Part shown: piece after piece, positions 18,332 to 28,544 of the stretch
How positions within the stretch are numbered: the first letter of the stretch is position 1
How the letters are laid out: the number at the start of each line of letters is the position of its first letter
Assembly (NCBI RefSeq): GCF_001279725.1
Contig: NZ_LGDE01000159.1
Location: forward strand, 1 to 64,000
Direction of reading: 5' to 3'
Origin: Streptomyces sp. WM4235
Lineage (GTDB): Bacteria > Actinomycetota > Actinomycetes > Streptomycetales > Streptomycetaceae
DNA length: 64,000 bases
The notes under the pieces: model-generated
Databases searched by the model: none
Told to the model about the DNA's origin: nothing
What the model saw: only the letters and a program-made list of their open reading frames with translations
Translations under genes and position numbers: made by a program

Positions 18332-19763
18332 GGGCCGGCGCCGCCGCTTCCGCGAAGCGACCGGCGGACTCGGCGAACCGCCGCGCGACGGCCGGGGCCG
18401 CCGCCCAGTGCGTGTGCAGATAGCTGGCGTGCACCCCGCCCCGCACGAAACCCTCGACGCGGCGCTCGGGATGCGTGAACCCCCACGCGGGTGAGGCGCC
18501 GGCGCCGGGCTCGATCACCGTGCGGTGGAACTCGTGCCCGCGCAGCCTGGTCCCCGCCACGGCGAGCGAACTGTCGGACACCGCCACCGCCTCGCGGTAG
18601 CCCAGCGTCAGCCGCTCCGACATCCGGGCGTCCGCGTCGAGCACCCCGCACATCGGCTTGCCGTCCAACGAGGACGCCAGGTACAGCAGCCCGGCGCACT
18701 CGGCCGCCACCGGCCCGCCGGCCGCGGCGAACGCGGCGACGGCCCCGCGCAGCGGCTCGTTGGCGGACAGCTCGGGCGCGTACACCTCGGGGAACCCGCC
18801 GCCGATCACCAGCCCGGCGGTCCCGTCGGGCAGCCGCTCGTCCCGCAGCGGATCGAAGGTGACGACCTCGGCGCCGGCGGCGGTGAGCAACTCCGCGTGC
18901 TCGGCGTACGAGAACGTGAACGCGGCCCCGCCGGCCACGGCGACCAGCGGCCGTCCGCCCCGCCCGGCCCCCGCGAGGCCGTCCGCGAGCGCGCCGCCCA
19001 CCGCCGGGCCCGACACCGACGCGACCGCCGCGCCGGCGTCCCACGCCTCGCCGTCCAGCGGCGGCGCGGTCCGGGCCAGGGCCATCAGCGCGTCCAGGTC
19101 ACAGCCCGCCCGGACCTGGTCGGCGAGCGCCCCGACCGAGGACACCGCGTCGGCCCGGCGCTCGGCCACCGGTACCAGCCCCAGGTGCCGCGAGGGCGCC
19201 GCGACCTGCGGAGCCCGTCGCAGGACCCCCAGAACCGGCATCCCGGCCTCCTCCAGGGCCTCCCGGAGCATGACCTCGTGCCGATCGGAACCGACCTTGT
19301 TGAGGATCACGCCGCCGAGGCGCACCTGCGGGTCGAACGAGGCGAAGCCGTGCACCAGCGCCGCCACCGACCGCGACTGCGAGGAGGCGTCCACGACCAG
19401 CACCACCGGAGCCCGCAGCAGCTTGGCGACCTGCGCGGTCGAGGCCAGCTCACCGCGCCCCGCCGCCCCGTCGTACAGGCCCATCACGCCCTCGATCAGG
19501 GCGAGGTCGCACCCGGCCGCCCCGTGCGCGAACAGCGGCGCGACCAGCTCCGGCCCGCACATGAAGGCGTCCAGGTTCCGCCCCGGCCGGCCGGTGGCCA
19601 GCGCGTGGTAGCCCGGGTCGATGTAGTCGGGCCCGGCCTTGTGCGGGGACACGGCGAGGCCGCGTTCCGAGAAGGCCGCCATCAGACCCGTCGCGACGGT
19701 GGTCTTGCCGCTGCCGGAGGACGGCGCGGCGATCACCAGGCGCGGTATGGGGAGCGACGTCAC
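18327..19763 (-). CDS. cobB: Hydrogenobyrinate/cobyrinate a,c-diamide synthase
   Basis: The 478-residue glutamine-dependent amidase amidates the a and c side chains of the corrin ring using ATP. It has a dethiobiotin-synthetase-like P-loop (APSSGSGKTT, about residues 13-22), AGPDYIDPGYH, EGVMGLYDG, and a C-terminal class-I glutaminase domain with nucleophile Cys in VAAECAGLLYL and catalytic His in GHEFH. It starts at a GTG overlapping the cobO stop (GTGA), so the two are translationally coupled. It is the last gene of the minus-strand cob operon. Confidence 0.95.
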   Translation of the reverse strand: MTSLPIPRLVIAAPSSGSGKTTVATGLMAAFSERGLAVSPHKAGPDYIDPGYHALATGRPGRNLDAFMCGPELVAPLFAHGAAGCDLALIEGVMGLYDGAAGRGELASTAQVAKLLRAPVVLVVDASSQSRSVAALVHGFASFDPQVRLGGVILNKVGSDRHEVMLREALEEAGMPVLGVLRRAPQVAAPSRHLGLVPVAERRADAVSSVGALADQVRAGCDLDALMALARTAPPLDGEAWDAGAAVASVSGPAVGGALADGLAGAGRGGRPLVAVAGGAAFTFSYAEHAELLTAAGAEVVTFDPLRDERLPDGTAGLVIGGGFPEVYAPELSANEPLRGAVAAFAAAGGPVAAECAGLLYLASSLDGKPMCGVLDADARMSERLTLGYREAVAVSDSSLAVAGTRLRGHEFHRTVIEPGAGASPAWGFTHPERRVEGFVRGGVHASYLHTHWAAAPAVARRFAESAGRFAEAAAPAR

Positions 19764-20359
19764 CACTCGATGCCCTTCTGGCCCTTCTGGCCGGCGTCCA
19801 TCGGGTGCTTGACCTTGGTCATCTCGGTGACCAGGTCCGCGAACTCCACCAGCTTCTCCGGCGCGTTGCGACCCGTGATCACCACGTGCTGGGTGCCGGG
19901 CCGGTTGCGCAACACCTCGATCACCTCGTCCACGTCGATCCAGCCCCAGTGCATCGGGTACGCGAACTCGTCGAGCACGTACAGCCGGTGCGTCTCGGCG
20001 GCCAGATCCCGCTTGACCTGCTCCCAACCTTCCTTGGCCGCCTGCTCGTTGTCGAGCTGCGCGTCACGCTGGACCCAGGACCAGCCCTCGCCCATCTTGT
20101 GCCAGACGACGGAACCGCCCTCGCCCGAGGCGCCGAGCACCTTCAGCGCGTTCTCCTCGCCGACCTTCCACTTCGCCGACTTGACGAACTGGAACACCCC
20201 GATCGGCCAGCCCTGGTTCCAGGCGCGCAGCGCCAACCCGAAGGCCGCCGTCGACTTGCCCTTGCCGGGGCCGGTGTGGACGAAGACGAGCGGGCGGTTG
20301 CGACGCTGGCGCGTCGTGAGTCCGTCGTCCGGAACGACGGACGGCTGTCCCTGCGGCAT
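19760..20359 (-). CDS. cobO: Cob(I)alamin/corrinoid adenosyltransferase
   Basis: The 199-residue enzyme transfers the 5'-deoxyadenosyl group of ATP to cobalt in cob(I)yrinic acid derivatives. The modified P-loop GPGKGKST (residues 30-37) and the block GLALRAWNQGWPIGVFQFVK identify the CobA/CobO type, as do DEFAYPMHWGW and VITGRNAPEKLVE. Length matches the family. The start overlaps the chelatase stop by one base, and the end overlaps cobB. Confidence 0.96.
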   Translation of the reverse strand: MPQGQPSVVPDDGLTTRQRRNRPLVFVHTGPGKGKSTAAFGLALRAWNQGWPIGVFQFVKSAKWKVGEENALKVLGASGEGGSVVWHKMGEGWSWVQRDAQLDNEQAAKEGWEQVKRDLAAETHRLYVLDEFAYPMHWGWIDVDEVIEVLRNRPGTQHVVITGRNAPEKLVEFADLVTEMTKVKHPMDAGQKGQKGIEW

Positions 20360-22503
20360 TACGCGGCCCTCCTGTTGCCGGCGCCCTGGGGCGACCGGGC
20401 GGATTCCACCGATGTACGAACGTTCTTCACGAGCCCCGCCAGGCTGTCGGCCCGCAGCCCGTCGAGGCTGACCGCCGGGCCGCCCAGATCGGCGGCCAAC
20501 ACCCCGGCCAGGCCCAGCCGGACCGGCCCGCTCTCGCAGTCCACGACGACCGAGGTGACCCCCTCGGCGGCCAGCAGCCGCGCCCCGCGACCGGCCAACT
20601 CGCGCGGGTCCCCGCCCAGACCGCCGGCCGACGTGGCCCGCCCGTCGGTGACGACCACCAGCAGCGGCCGCCGCGAAGGGTCCCGCAGCCGCTCGATCCG
20701 CAGCACCTCGCGCGCCTTCAACAGACCGGAGGCCAGCGGCGTGCGGCCACCGGTCGGCAACTGCTCCAGCCGCGCGGCGGCCGCGTCCACCGAGGACGTC
20801 GGCGGCAACGCCAGCTCGGCGCCCGCACCCCGGAAGGTGATCAGACCGACCTTGTCCCGGCGCTGGTAGGCGTCCAGCAGCAGCGACAACACGGCACCCT
20901 TGACCGCGCTCATGCGCTGCCGGGCCGCCATCGAACCGGACGCGTCCACGACGAAGAGCACCAGGTTGCCCTCGCGGCCCTCCCGGGTGGCCTGCCGCAG
21001 GTCGTCCTTGCGCACCACCAGTCCGCGCCCGCTGCGCCCGCGCGCCTTCTGGTGCGGGGCGGCGGCGTGCACGGTCGCGGCCAGGTGCAGCTTCGTCAGC
21101 TGACCCCGGGGGCGCTGGGAGCCGGTGGTCCGGCCGTGCGCCGTCCGGGCACGCGAGCGGCGGCCGGCCGCGCCCTCGCCGAGCCCGGGCACGCTCAACA
21201 TCTTGGTGCGGAACGGTTCGGAGGCCCGTACGGCGGCCTGCTCCGGGGCGCCGCCCCGCGGATCCGGGGACTGCGGGCCCTCGCCGGCATCCGACGCGTC
21301 GGGGCCCTCCCCGGCGTCCGAGGTCTGTCCGGTGTCGGGGGTCTCCGGCGCCTCGGGGGAGTCGGGCGCCTCGGGGCCCTCGCCCTGTGGCGCGCCGCCG
21401 CCCCCGTCCGGCCCGCCGTCGTCCGGGCCCTCGTCCCCGGGGCCGCGGTCGTCCGGGCCCTCGGGCTCCGGTTCGGGTTCCGGTTCGTCGTCGGGGAACT
21501 CGTCCAGGATCCGGTCCAGCTTGTCCTCGTCGAGTCCGGGCGCGTCGAACGGGGCCCGCCGGCGGCGGTGGGGGAGCGCCAGCAGCGCGGCCTGCCGCAC
21601 GTCCTCCTTGAGCACGTCGGTCCGGCCGGCCCAGGCCGCCAGGGCCGTCGCCGTACGGGCCATCACGATGTCGGCGCGCATGCCGTCGACCTCGAAACCG
21701 GCGCAGGTGGCGGCGATCCGCAACAGCGAGGTGTCACCGAGCACGACCTGCGGCAGCAGGGCCCGCGCGGCCACCACCCGGGCACGCACGTCGTGCTCGT
21801 CACCGGCCCAGCGGCTCGCGAAACCGGCGGGGTCGTCCTCGTAGGCCAGCCGGCGCCGCACCACCTCGACGCGCTGCGCCGGCTCGCGCGACGCGGCGAC
21901 CTCGACGGTCAGCCCGAACCGGTCCAGGAGCTGCGGGCGCAGCTCGCCCTCCTCCGGGTTCATCGTCCCGACGAGCAGGAACCGGGCCGCGTGCCGTACG
22001 GAGACGCCCTCGCGCTCGACGTACGAGGCGCCCATGGCGGCGGCGTCGAGCAGCACGTCCACCAGGTGGTCGTGGAGCAGGTTCACCTCGTCGACGTACA
22101 GGATTCCCCGGTGCGCGTCGGCCAACAGGCCGGGCTCGAAGGCCTTCACGCCCTCGGACAGGGCCCGTTCGATGTCGAGGGAGCCGACCAGACGGTCCTC
22201 GGAGGCGCCGACGGGCAACTCGACCATCCGGGCCGGGCGGTCCCCGCCGGGACCCGGCTCGTGGGGTCCGTCGGGGCAGTCCGGGTCGGGCGCGGCGGGC
22301 GCGCACGAGAACCGGCAGCCGGGTACGACGTCCACCCGCGGCAGCAGCGCGGACAGCGCGCGCACGGCGGTGGACTTCGCGGTCCCCTTCTCGCCGCGCA
22401 CGAGCACGCCGCCGACCGCCGGGCTCACGGCGTTGAGGAGCAGGGCCAACCGCAGGTCGTCCTGCCCGACCACGGCCGAGAACGGAAAGTGGGCGCTGCT
22501 CAT
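20359..22503 (-). CDS. ChlI-ChlD fused cobaltochelatase AAA+/VWA subunit
   Basis: The 714-residue protein fuses an AAA+ motor (residues 1-320, Walker A GEKGTAKS at 37-44, LYVDEVNLL as Walker B) to a C-terminal von Willebrand A domain with MIDAS DASGS near 520. An acidic Pro/Glu/Asp linker (about 325-430) joins them. It resembles the small subunits of magnesium and cobalt chelatases, which drive metal insertion by the large subunit (CobN/ChlH). It starts at ATG 22503 with AAGGAGT upstream. No cobN is present in the 94-bp gap to cobQ, so its large partner must be elsewhere or missing. Confidence 0.92.
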   Translation of the reverse strand: MSSAHFPFSAVVGQDDLRLALLLNAVSPAVGGVLVRGEKGTAKSTAVRALSALLPRVDVVPGCRFSCAPAAPDPDCPDGPHEPGPGGDRPARMVELPVGASEDRLVGSLDIERALSEGVKAFEPGLLADAHRGILYVDEVNLLHDHLVDVLLDAAAMGASYVEREGVSVRHAARFLLVGTMNPEEGELRPQLLDRFGLTVEVAASREPAQRVEVVRRRLAYEDDPAGFASRWAGDEHDVRARVVAARALLPQVVLGDTSLLRIAATCAGFEVDGMRADIVMARTATALAAWAGRTDVLKEDVRQAALLALPHRRRRAPFDAPGLDEDKLDRILDEFPDDEPEPEPEPEGPDDRGPGDEGPDDGGPDGGGGAPQGEGPEAPDSPEAPETPDTGQTSDAGEGPDASDAGEGPQSPDPRGGAPEQAAVRASEPFRTKMLSVPGLGEGAAGRRSRARTAHGRTTGSQRPRGQLTKLHLAATVHAAAPHQKARGRSGRGLVVRKDDLRQATREGREGNLVLFVVDASGSMAARQRMSAVKGAVLSLLLDAYQRRDKVGLITFRGAGAELALPPTSSVDAAAARLEQLPTGGRTPLASGLLKAREVLRIERLRDPSRRPLLVVVTDGRATSAGGLGGDPRELAGRGARLLAAEGVTSVVVDCESGPVRLGLAGVLAADLGGPAVSLDGLRADSLAGLVKNVRTSVESARSPQGAGNRRAA

Positions 22504-22597
22504 GAGACGGTCACTCCTTCGAGTGGCTTGCGATGGACGTCGGTGCCGCCGTGCCGGCGGCCCGTCGGATGTGCGGCCCGACCGGAGCCCGCGCCCC

Positions 22598-24157
22598 TCA
22601 CGGGGCGCCCGGCGGCAGGAAGGGAAGGCCCGCCGGGGCCCCGCCCTCGATCAGCCGCAGCAGCGCGTCGGTGTCGGCGTGTTCCTCGATCAGGTCGCCC
22701 AGCAGGTCGAGCTGTTCCTCGCGCAGCGCGCCGAACGAGGTGTCCGGCGCCGGGACGAAACGCCGCCCGGCCGCGGCCGCCACCTCCCGCAGGAACGCCC
22801 GGCGGAAGCCGTCCGACTCCAGCGAGCCGTGCCAGTGCGTTCCCCACACCTCGCCGACCCGGCAGCCGTCCAGGAACGGGGTCCCGCCCAGCACCTCGGC
22901 CACCCCGTGGTGGATCTCGTACCCCGAGACCTCCTCGCCCAGCGCCGAGCCCACGGGCCGCGCCAGGGTCTTCTCCCGCGCGAAGCGGACCCGCACCGGC
23001 AGCAGGCCGAGACCGTCGACGGCGCCCGCCCGGGACTCCACCTCGTCCTCGATGTGCTCGCCGAGCACCTGGAACCCGCCGCAGATCCCCAGGACCGGCC
23101 GGCCCTCGGCCGCCCGCGCGGCCAGCGCGTCGGCGAGACCGCGCTCCCGCAGCCACGCCAACGCCTTCACCGTGCCGCGGGTGCCCGGTACGACGACCAG
23201 GTCGGCGTCGACCAGCTCCTCGGCCCGGTCCACGAACCGGACCACCACCCCCGGCTCCGCCGCGAGCGCGTCGACGTCCGTGAAGTTCGACATCAGCGGG
23301 ACCGCGCACACCGCGACGCGCAGCACGTCCGCGCCCACCGGAGGGGCCACCGCGGACTCGCGCACCGAGCCCCGCAGCGAGACCCGCAGGCCGTCCTCCT
23401 CGTCGATGCCCAGCCCGTGCCGGAACGGCAGCACCCCGTACGTGGCCCGACCGGTCAGCCCGCGCAGCATCTCCATGCCCGGCTCCAGCAACGACACGTC
23501 GCCCCGGAACTTGTTCACCAGGTAGCCCGCGATCAGCGACTGGTCCTCGGGCGACAGCAGCGCCGTGGTCCCGAAGAACGACGCGAAGACCCCGCCCCGG
23601 TCGATGTCGCCGACCACGACCACGGGGAAGCGCGCGGCCCGCGCGATGCCCATGTTCACGATGTCGGTCCGGCGCAGGTTGATCTCGGCCGGACTGCCCG
23701 CCCCCTCGCAGATCACGGCGTCATACGTGCCCCGGAGCTGCTCCAGACAGTCCGTGACGACCCCGAGGAGCCGTTCCCGACCGCCCCCGTGCAGCCCCTT
23801 CCCGGTCGACGACCCCCCGGGCTCCCCGAAGAACCCGCGCGCGCTCATCTCGCCCACCGGCTTGCCCAGCAGCACCACCTGGCTGCTCTGGTCGCCGCCG
23901 GGCTTGAGCAGCACCGGGTTCATCAGCGCCGTCGGCTCCACGCGGGCGGCCTGGGCCTGCATGGCCTGGGCCCGCCCGATCTCGGCGCCCTCCCGCGTGA
24001 CGAAGGAGTTCAACGACATGTTCTGGGCCTTGAACGGCGCGACCTTGACGCCCCGGCGGGTCAGCCAGCGACAGATGCCCGCCGTGACCACGCTCTTGCC
24101 CGCGTCCGAGGTCGTCCCGGCGACCAACAGACCGCCACCCCGCCTGGTGCCCGTCAC
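22598..24157 (-). CDS. cobQ: Cobyric acid synthase
   Basis: The 519-residue glutamine-dependent enzyme amidates positions b, d, e and g of adenosylcobyrinic a,c-diamide. N-terminal GTTSDAGKS (about 14-22), NMSLNSFVT, the ICEGAGSPAEINL block and DIDRGGVFASF mark the synthetase domain. VLGICGGFQVLG carries the glutaminase Cys, and WGTHWHG the His. Its GTG start overlaps the cobD stop (GTGA). The next gene in the operon begins 94 bp further on, where related genomes (from memory) carry cobN. Confidence 0.95.
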   Translation of the reverse strand: MTGTRRGGGLLVAGTTSDAGKSVVTAGICRWLTRRGVKVAPFKAQNMSLNSFVTREGAEIGRAQAMQAQAARVEPTALMNPVLLKPGGDQSSQVVLLGKPVGEMSARGFFGEPGGSSTGKGLHGGGRERLLGVVTDCLEQLRGTYDAVICEGAGSPAEINLRRTDIVNMGIARAARFPVVVVGDIDRGGVFASFFGTTALLSPEDQSLIAGYLVNKFRGDVSLLEPGMEMLRGLTGRATYGVLPFRHGLGIDEEDGLRVSLRGSVRESAVAPPVGADVLRVAVCAVPLMSNFTDVDALAAEPGVVVRFVDRAEELVDADLVVVPGTRGTVKALAWLRERGLADALAARAAEGRPVLGICGGFQVLGEHIEDEVESRAGAVDGLGLLPVRVRFAREKTLARPVGSALGEEVSGYEIHHGVAEVLGGTPFLDGCRVGEVWGTHWHGSLESDGFRRAFLREVAAAAGRRFVPAPDTSFGALREEQLDLLGDLIEEHADTDALLRLIEGGAPAGLPFLPPGAP

Positions 24158-25113
24158 GCGCTTCCCTTCCCGAACCGACGCGACACCGCACACCGCAGTG
24201 CCACACACGTGGCCAGCGCCACCCACGTCACCCGACGCGACAGTCGTACGGCACGTTCGATGTCCGCGACCTCCACCGGCCGGCCCGCGGCGCCGTTCAG
24301 CACGGCCCGGTGCTCGACCCGGCCCCCGTACGCGAGGCTGCCGCCCAGCCGTACGCCCAGCGCGCCGGCGAAGGAGGCCTCCACCGGGCCCGCGTTCGGG
24401 CTCGGGTGCGCGGCGGCGTCGGCGCGACAGGCCCGCACGGCTCCCCGCCGGTCGGGGCCGGCCAGTACCGCGGCCAGCGCCGTCAACCGGGCTCCCGGCC
24501 AGCCGGCCAGGTCGTCGAGCCGGGCGGAGGCCCAGCCGTAGCGCAGGTGGCGGGGCGATTTGTGGCCCACCATCGCGTCCAGGGTGTTCACGGCGCGGAA
24601 GGCCAGCAGTCCGGGCACGCCGGCGACGGCTCCCCAGACCAGGGCCCCGACCACCGCGTCGGAGGTGTTCTCGGCGACGGACTCCACGACCGCGCGGGCC
24701 ATCTGCTGATCGTCCAGGGCCTGCGGATCGCGCCCGCACAGGTGCGGCAGTCGTTCACGGGCCACCTCGGTGTCCCCGGCGCGGAGCGCCCCGCCGATGG
24801 CACGGGCCTCCCGTCCGAGGGAGGTGCCGCCGACGACGGCCCAGGTGGCGACGGCGGTGAGGGCGACACGGGCGGCCGCGGGCCGGGAGCGCACGGCGCG
24901 TGAACCCAGCGCGCCGAGCACGGCAGCGCCCCCCACGCACACCAGGGCGTGCACGACGCCGCGGGCGCGGTCGTCGCGCCACAGGGCGCGTTCGACGGAG
25001 GCGGCGGCTCTTCCGAAGGCGGCCACGGGGTGCCCGCGGCGCGGATCCCCGAGGATCCGGTCGCCGATCAGGCCCGCCGTGACGCCGTACGCGAAAACGC
25101 GATCGGCACGCAT
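24154..25113 (-). CDS. cobD: Adenosylcobinamide-phosphate synthase (CobD/CbiB)
   Basis: The 319-residue integral membrane protein joins aminopropanol (phosphate) to adenosylcobyric acid. Signatures are GDRILGDPRRGHPVAAFGR, VESVAENTSDAVVGALVW, FRAVNTLDAMVGHK and AHPSPNAGPVEASFAGALGVRLGG. It has about four membrane segments. It is the first gene of the cob operon and lies about 50 bases downstream of the cobalamin riboswitch, so it should be repressed by adenosylcobalamin. Confidence 0.95.
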   Translation of the reverse strand: MRADRVFAYGVTAGLIGDRILGDPRRGHPVAAFGRAAASVERALWRDDRARGVVHALVCVGGAAVLGALGSRAVRSRPAAARVALTAVATWAVVGGTSLGREARAIGGALRAGDTEVARERLPHLCGRDPQALDDQQMARAVVESVAENTSDAVVGALVWGAVAGVPGLLAFRAVNTLDAMVGHKSPRHLRYGWASARLDDLAGWPGARLTALAAVLAGPDRRGAVRACRADAAAHPSPNAGPVEASFAGALGVRLGGSLAYGGRVEHRAVLNGAAGRPVEVADIERAVRLSRRVTWVALATCVALRCAVSRRFGKGSA

Positions 25114-25164
25114 GGTGGCAGGTATGTCCTCACTCAGGGTCCGCGCCCTGGTTCGACGTGTCCG

Positions 25165-25311
25165 GCGGCGAGAGTTCCTGGCTCCCGGGGCGCACGGGCG
25201 GTGTGCGCTCCCCGGTGACAGTGGCGGGACCGCGCCGGATTCGCACCGGACTTCCTCTCCATGCCGCCGTATTGGCTCGGGCAGTCCACCACGGCCCAGG
25301 AACGCCCGTCA
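25165..25311 (-). promoter_or_regulatory. Cobalamin riboswitch
   Basis: Read on the minus strand, the segment shows the conserved core: GAGGAAGTCCGGTGCGAATC, then CGCGGTCCCGCCACTGTCA, an accessory GC-rich stem (GGGGAGCGCAC...GTGCGCCCCGG) and the 3' B12-box strand AGCCAGGAACTC. A partner loop GGCGTTCCTGGGCC lies upstream. It precedes cobD directly. High adenosylcobalamin should shut off the cob operon, probably by blocking translation of cobD, since no T-tract terminator follows. Confidence 0.93.
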
Positions 25312-25351
25312 ACTTGCTGTTGACCTGCGGTGAGTGTGGGGCGACGGCATG

Positions 25352-25390
25352 CGAAAGCTCCCCCCGGGACGGACCCGGAGGGAGCTTTCG
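25352..25390 (-). terminator. Terminator of the pit operon
   Basis: Two 17-base arms (25352-25368, 25374-25390) pair with one mismatch around ACGGA; the outer part CGAAAGCTCC/GGAGCTTTCG is perfect. It lies 11 bp after the small membrane gene and upstream of the riboswitch. It insulates the pit unit from the cob unit on the same strand. Confidence 0.85.
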
Positions 25391-25401
25391 GACGTGCGAC
25401 G

Positions 25402-25623
25402 TCAGCTGACGATCAGGTAGATCCCGAAGGTCACGGCCGCCGCGCAGAGCGCGAAACACGCGTAGGCGCCGCTGCGGGCCAGGGTCGCGGCCCCACCCTG
25501 CTCGGTGGCGGCCTCGTGCTTGGACAGGCCGACCAGACCCAGGGTGAAGAGGGCCACGAGGGCGACGGTGGCGGAGAGGCTGACCCCGAAGACGGAGCCG
25601 AGTGCTGCCCAGTCGATCTTCAT
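25402..25623 (-). CDS. Small membrane protein co-transcribed with pit (SCO1846-like)
   Basis: The 73-residue protein has two transmembrane helices (about 10-33 and 50-72) joined by a short charged loop (SKHEAATEQGG). It lies 29 bp after the pit stop and ends at a terminator, so it is the second gene of a two-gene operon. I recall the same pairing at SCO1845/1846 of S. coelicolor. Its function is unknown; a partner or stabiliser of the phosphate carrier is a plausible inference. Confidence 0.85.
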   Translation of the reverse strand: MKIDWAALGSVFGVSLSATVALVALFTLGLVGLSKHEAATEQGGAATLARSGAYACFALCAAAVTFGIYLIVS

Positions 25624-25652
25624 ACTGCGGAATCCTCTGTCGTTCTCGGGGG

Positions 25653-26942
<1,290 letters not shown>

Positions 26943-26989
26943 TTACCCAGGCTTCTGTTTGACGTCAGTGGTTCGGCGACCGTAGGCAA

Positions 26990-27011
26990 CCTGAGTGAAC
27001 GGAAGATGAAC
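26990..27011 (-). promoter_or_regulatory. PHO-box-like direct repeats upstream of pit
   Basis: On the minus strand two abutting 11-mers read GTTCATCTTCC and GTTCACTCAGG. This matches the architecture of Streptomyces PhoP sites, which are 11-bp direct repeats beginning G(T/G)TCA(C/T)C. They lie 48-69 bp upstream of the pit start. Binding is inferred. Confidence 0.6.
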
Positions 27012-27296
27012 TGGATGGGGCCGGGTGGTGGATCAAGCCGAGGCTCGATCGGGCCGTATTTCCCGATTCCTTCGTAGATATATCGATTAATGCACGTCAG
27101 GGTGGGGTGAACACGCCGTCACGCGCGGGCGCTTCGGCCGGTCGGACACCCCCCGGGCGGACCCCGAAGTGACCTACATCACTCCCGCACCCGTCCCGCC
27201 GGCCACGTTCCGGTCCCGGTTCCGGTTGCCCGGCCGACGAAGCGGGGGGCATCCCCTCCGGTGGCCCCTCCGCCCTCCCGCGCCGAGACTGGAGCG

Positions 27297-28427
27297 GTGC
27301 GAACCGCCACGACGACGGCAGCGGCCGTCACCACGACCCTGATCGGTGCCGGCGCTGCCGCCGTCGCCGCCGGTCGGTACGCCGCCGACGCGGCCCTGCG
27401 ACCCGAACCCGGCCGCCCGCTCCCCGGCGGCCCCCGCCTCAGCGTCCACTCCACCACCGCCGACCGGATCACGCTGACCCGCTCGCTCGCCTCCCTGCGC
27501 CCCGGCACCTACGGACTGGACGCGCCCGGCGTGCACGCGGTGGTCGGCCCCGTCGTCGCCGACGTCGCGCACGCCCCGGACACCGTCGTCCGGCGGCTGG
27601 TCGCCGTCACCCACGGCAGCCTCGAACCCGGAACCCGGGTCACCCTCACCCCCCAGGTGCACCTGGGCAACCCGCGCACCGCCCTCGGGCTCGACCACGC
27701 GGACGTGGACGTCCCCGGCGAGCTCGGCCCGCTGCCCGCCTGGTTCGTCCCCGCGGCCCGGGACACCTGGGTGATCACCGTGCACGGCCTCGGCGCCACC
27801 CGGGAACACCCGATGGTGGTCATGCCCTTCCTGCACCGCCACCACTTCCCCGTCCTCGACCTCGCCTACCGCGGCGACCTCGGCGCCCCCGCCTCCCCGG
27901 ACGGCCTCGGCCACCTCGGCGAATCCGAATGGCGGGACCTGGACGCGGCCATCCGCTACGCCCTCCGCTACGGCGCCCGCCGCGTGATCCTGCACGGCTG
28001 GTCCACCGGGGCCGCCATGGCCCTGCGCGTCGTCGAGCGGTCGGCGCTGGCCGGTCGGATCTCGGGGGTGGTGCTCGACTCCCCGGTGCTCGACTGGCAC
28101 GCCACCCTGCGGGGCCTGGCCGCCGCCCGCCGCACCCCCGCGCCGCTGATCCCGCTCGCCGTCCGGGCCGCCGAGGGCCGCGCCGGACTGCGGGCCGACC
28201 GACGCGCCCCGGGAACGGACCCCGACGCGCTCCGCGTCCCCGTCCTGATCTTCCACGGCCCGGACGACAGGCTCGCCCCGTGGGAGCCGTCCCGCAGGCT
28301 CGCCGCCGCCCGACCCGACCTCGTCACCCTGCGCACCGTTCCCGACGCCCCGCACGGCGCGATGTGGAACGCCGACCCCGCCGGCTACGAGGAGGCGTTG
28401 CGCCGCTTCCTCACCCCGCTCATGTGA
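27297..28427 (+). CDS. Alpha/beta hydrolase, membrane-anchored
   Basis: The 376-residue protein has an N-terminal hydrophobic segment (residues 5-25), then about 110 residues of unknown fold. An alpha/beta-hydrolase domain follows: oxyanion region TVHGLGATREH, nucleophile Ser in HGWSTGAAMAL, acid Asp in FHGPDDRLAPW and His in APHGAMWN. The protein resembles YqkD/BAAT-like serine hydrolases; the substrate is unknown. A GTG at 27297 was preferred because it gives a conventional anchor; a GTG 36 bases earlier is possible. The 285-bp gap with pit is a divergent promoter region. Confidence 0.82.
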   Translation: MRTATTTAAAVTTTLIGAGAAAVAAGRYAADAALRPEPGRPLPGGPRLSVHSTTADRITLTRSLASLRPGTYGLDAPGVHAVVGPVVADVAHAPDTVVRRLVAVTHGSLEPGTRVTLTPQVHLGNPRTALGLDHADVDVPGELGPLPAWFVPAARDTWVITVHGLGATREHPMVVMPFLHRHHFPVLDLAYRGDLGAPASPDGLGHLGESEWRDLDAAIRYALRYGARRVILHGWSTGAAMALRVVERSALAGRISGVVLDSPVLDWHATLRGLAAARRTPAPLIPLAVRAAEGRAGLRADRRAPGTDPDALRVPVLIFHGPDDRLAPWEPSRRLAAARPDLVTLRTVPDAPHGAMWNADPAGYEEALRRFLTPLM

Positions 28428-28544
28428 CGGGCGGGTGCCGGACGGGGCACGGAGGGCGGTTTGTTCCGTTCCATCCCCCCGGTGGCCGGCGGTAACGACC
28501 GCTTCCGTTTGGGCTTTCGGCCAGTGACGGGCGAGACTGCTTCC

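Noticed and set aside
25220..25260. tRNA-like T-loop (GTGCGAATC)
   Set aside because: It belongs to the cobalamin riboswitch core; no acceptor or anticodon stems can be drawn.
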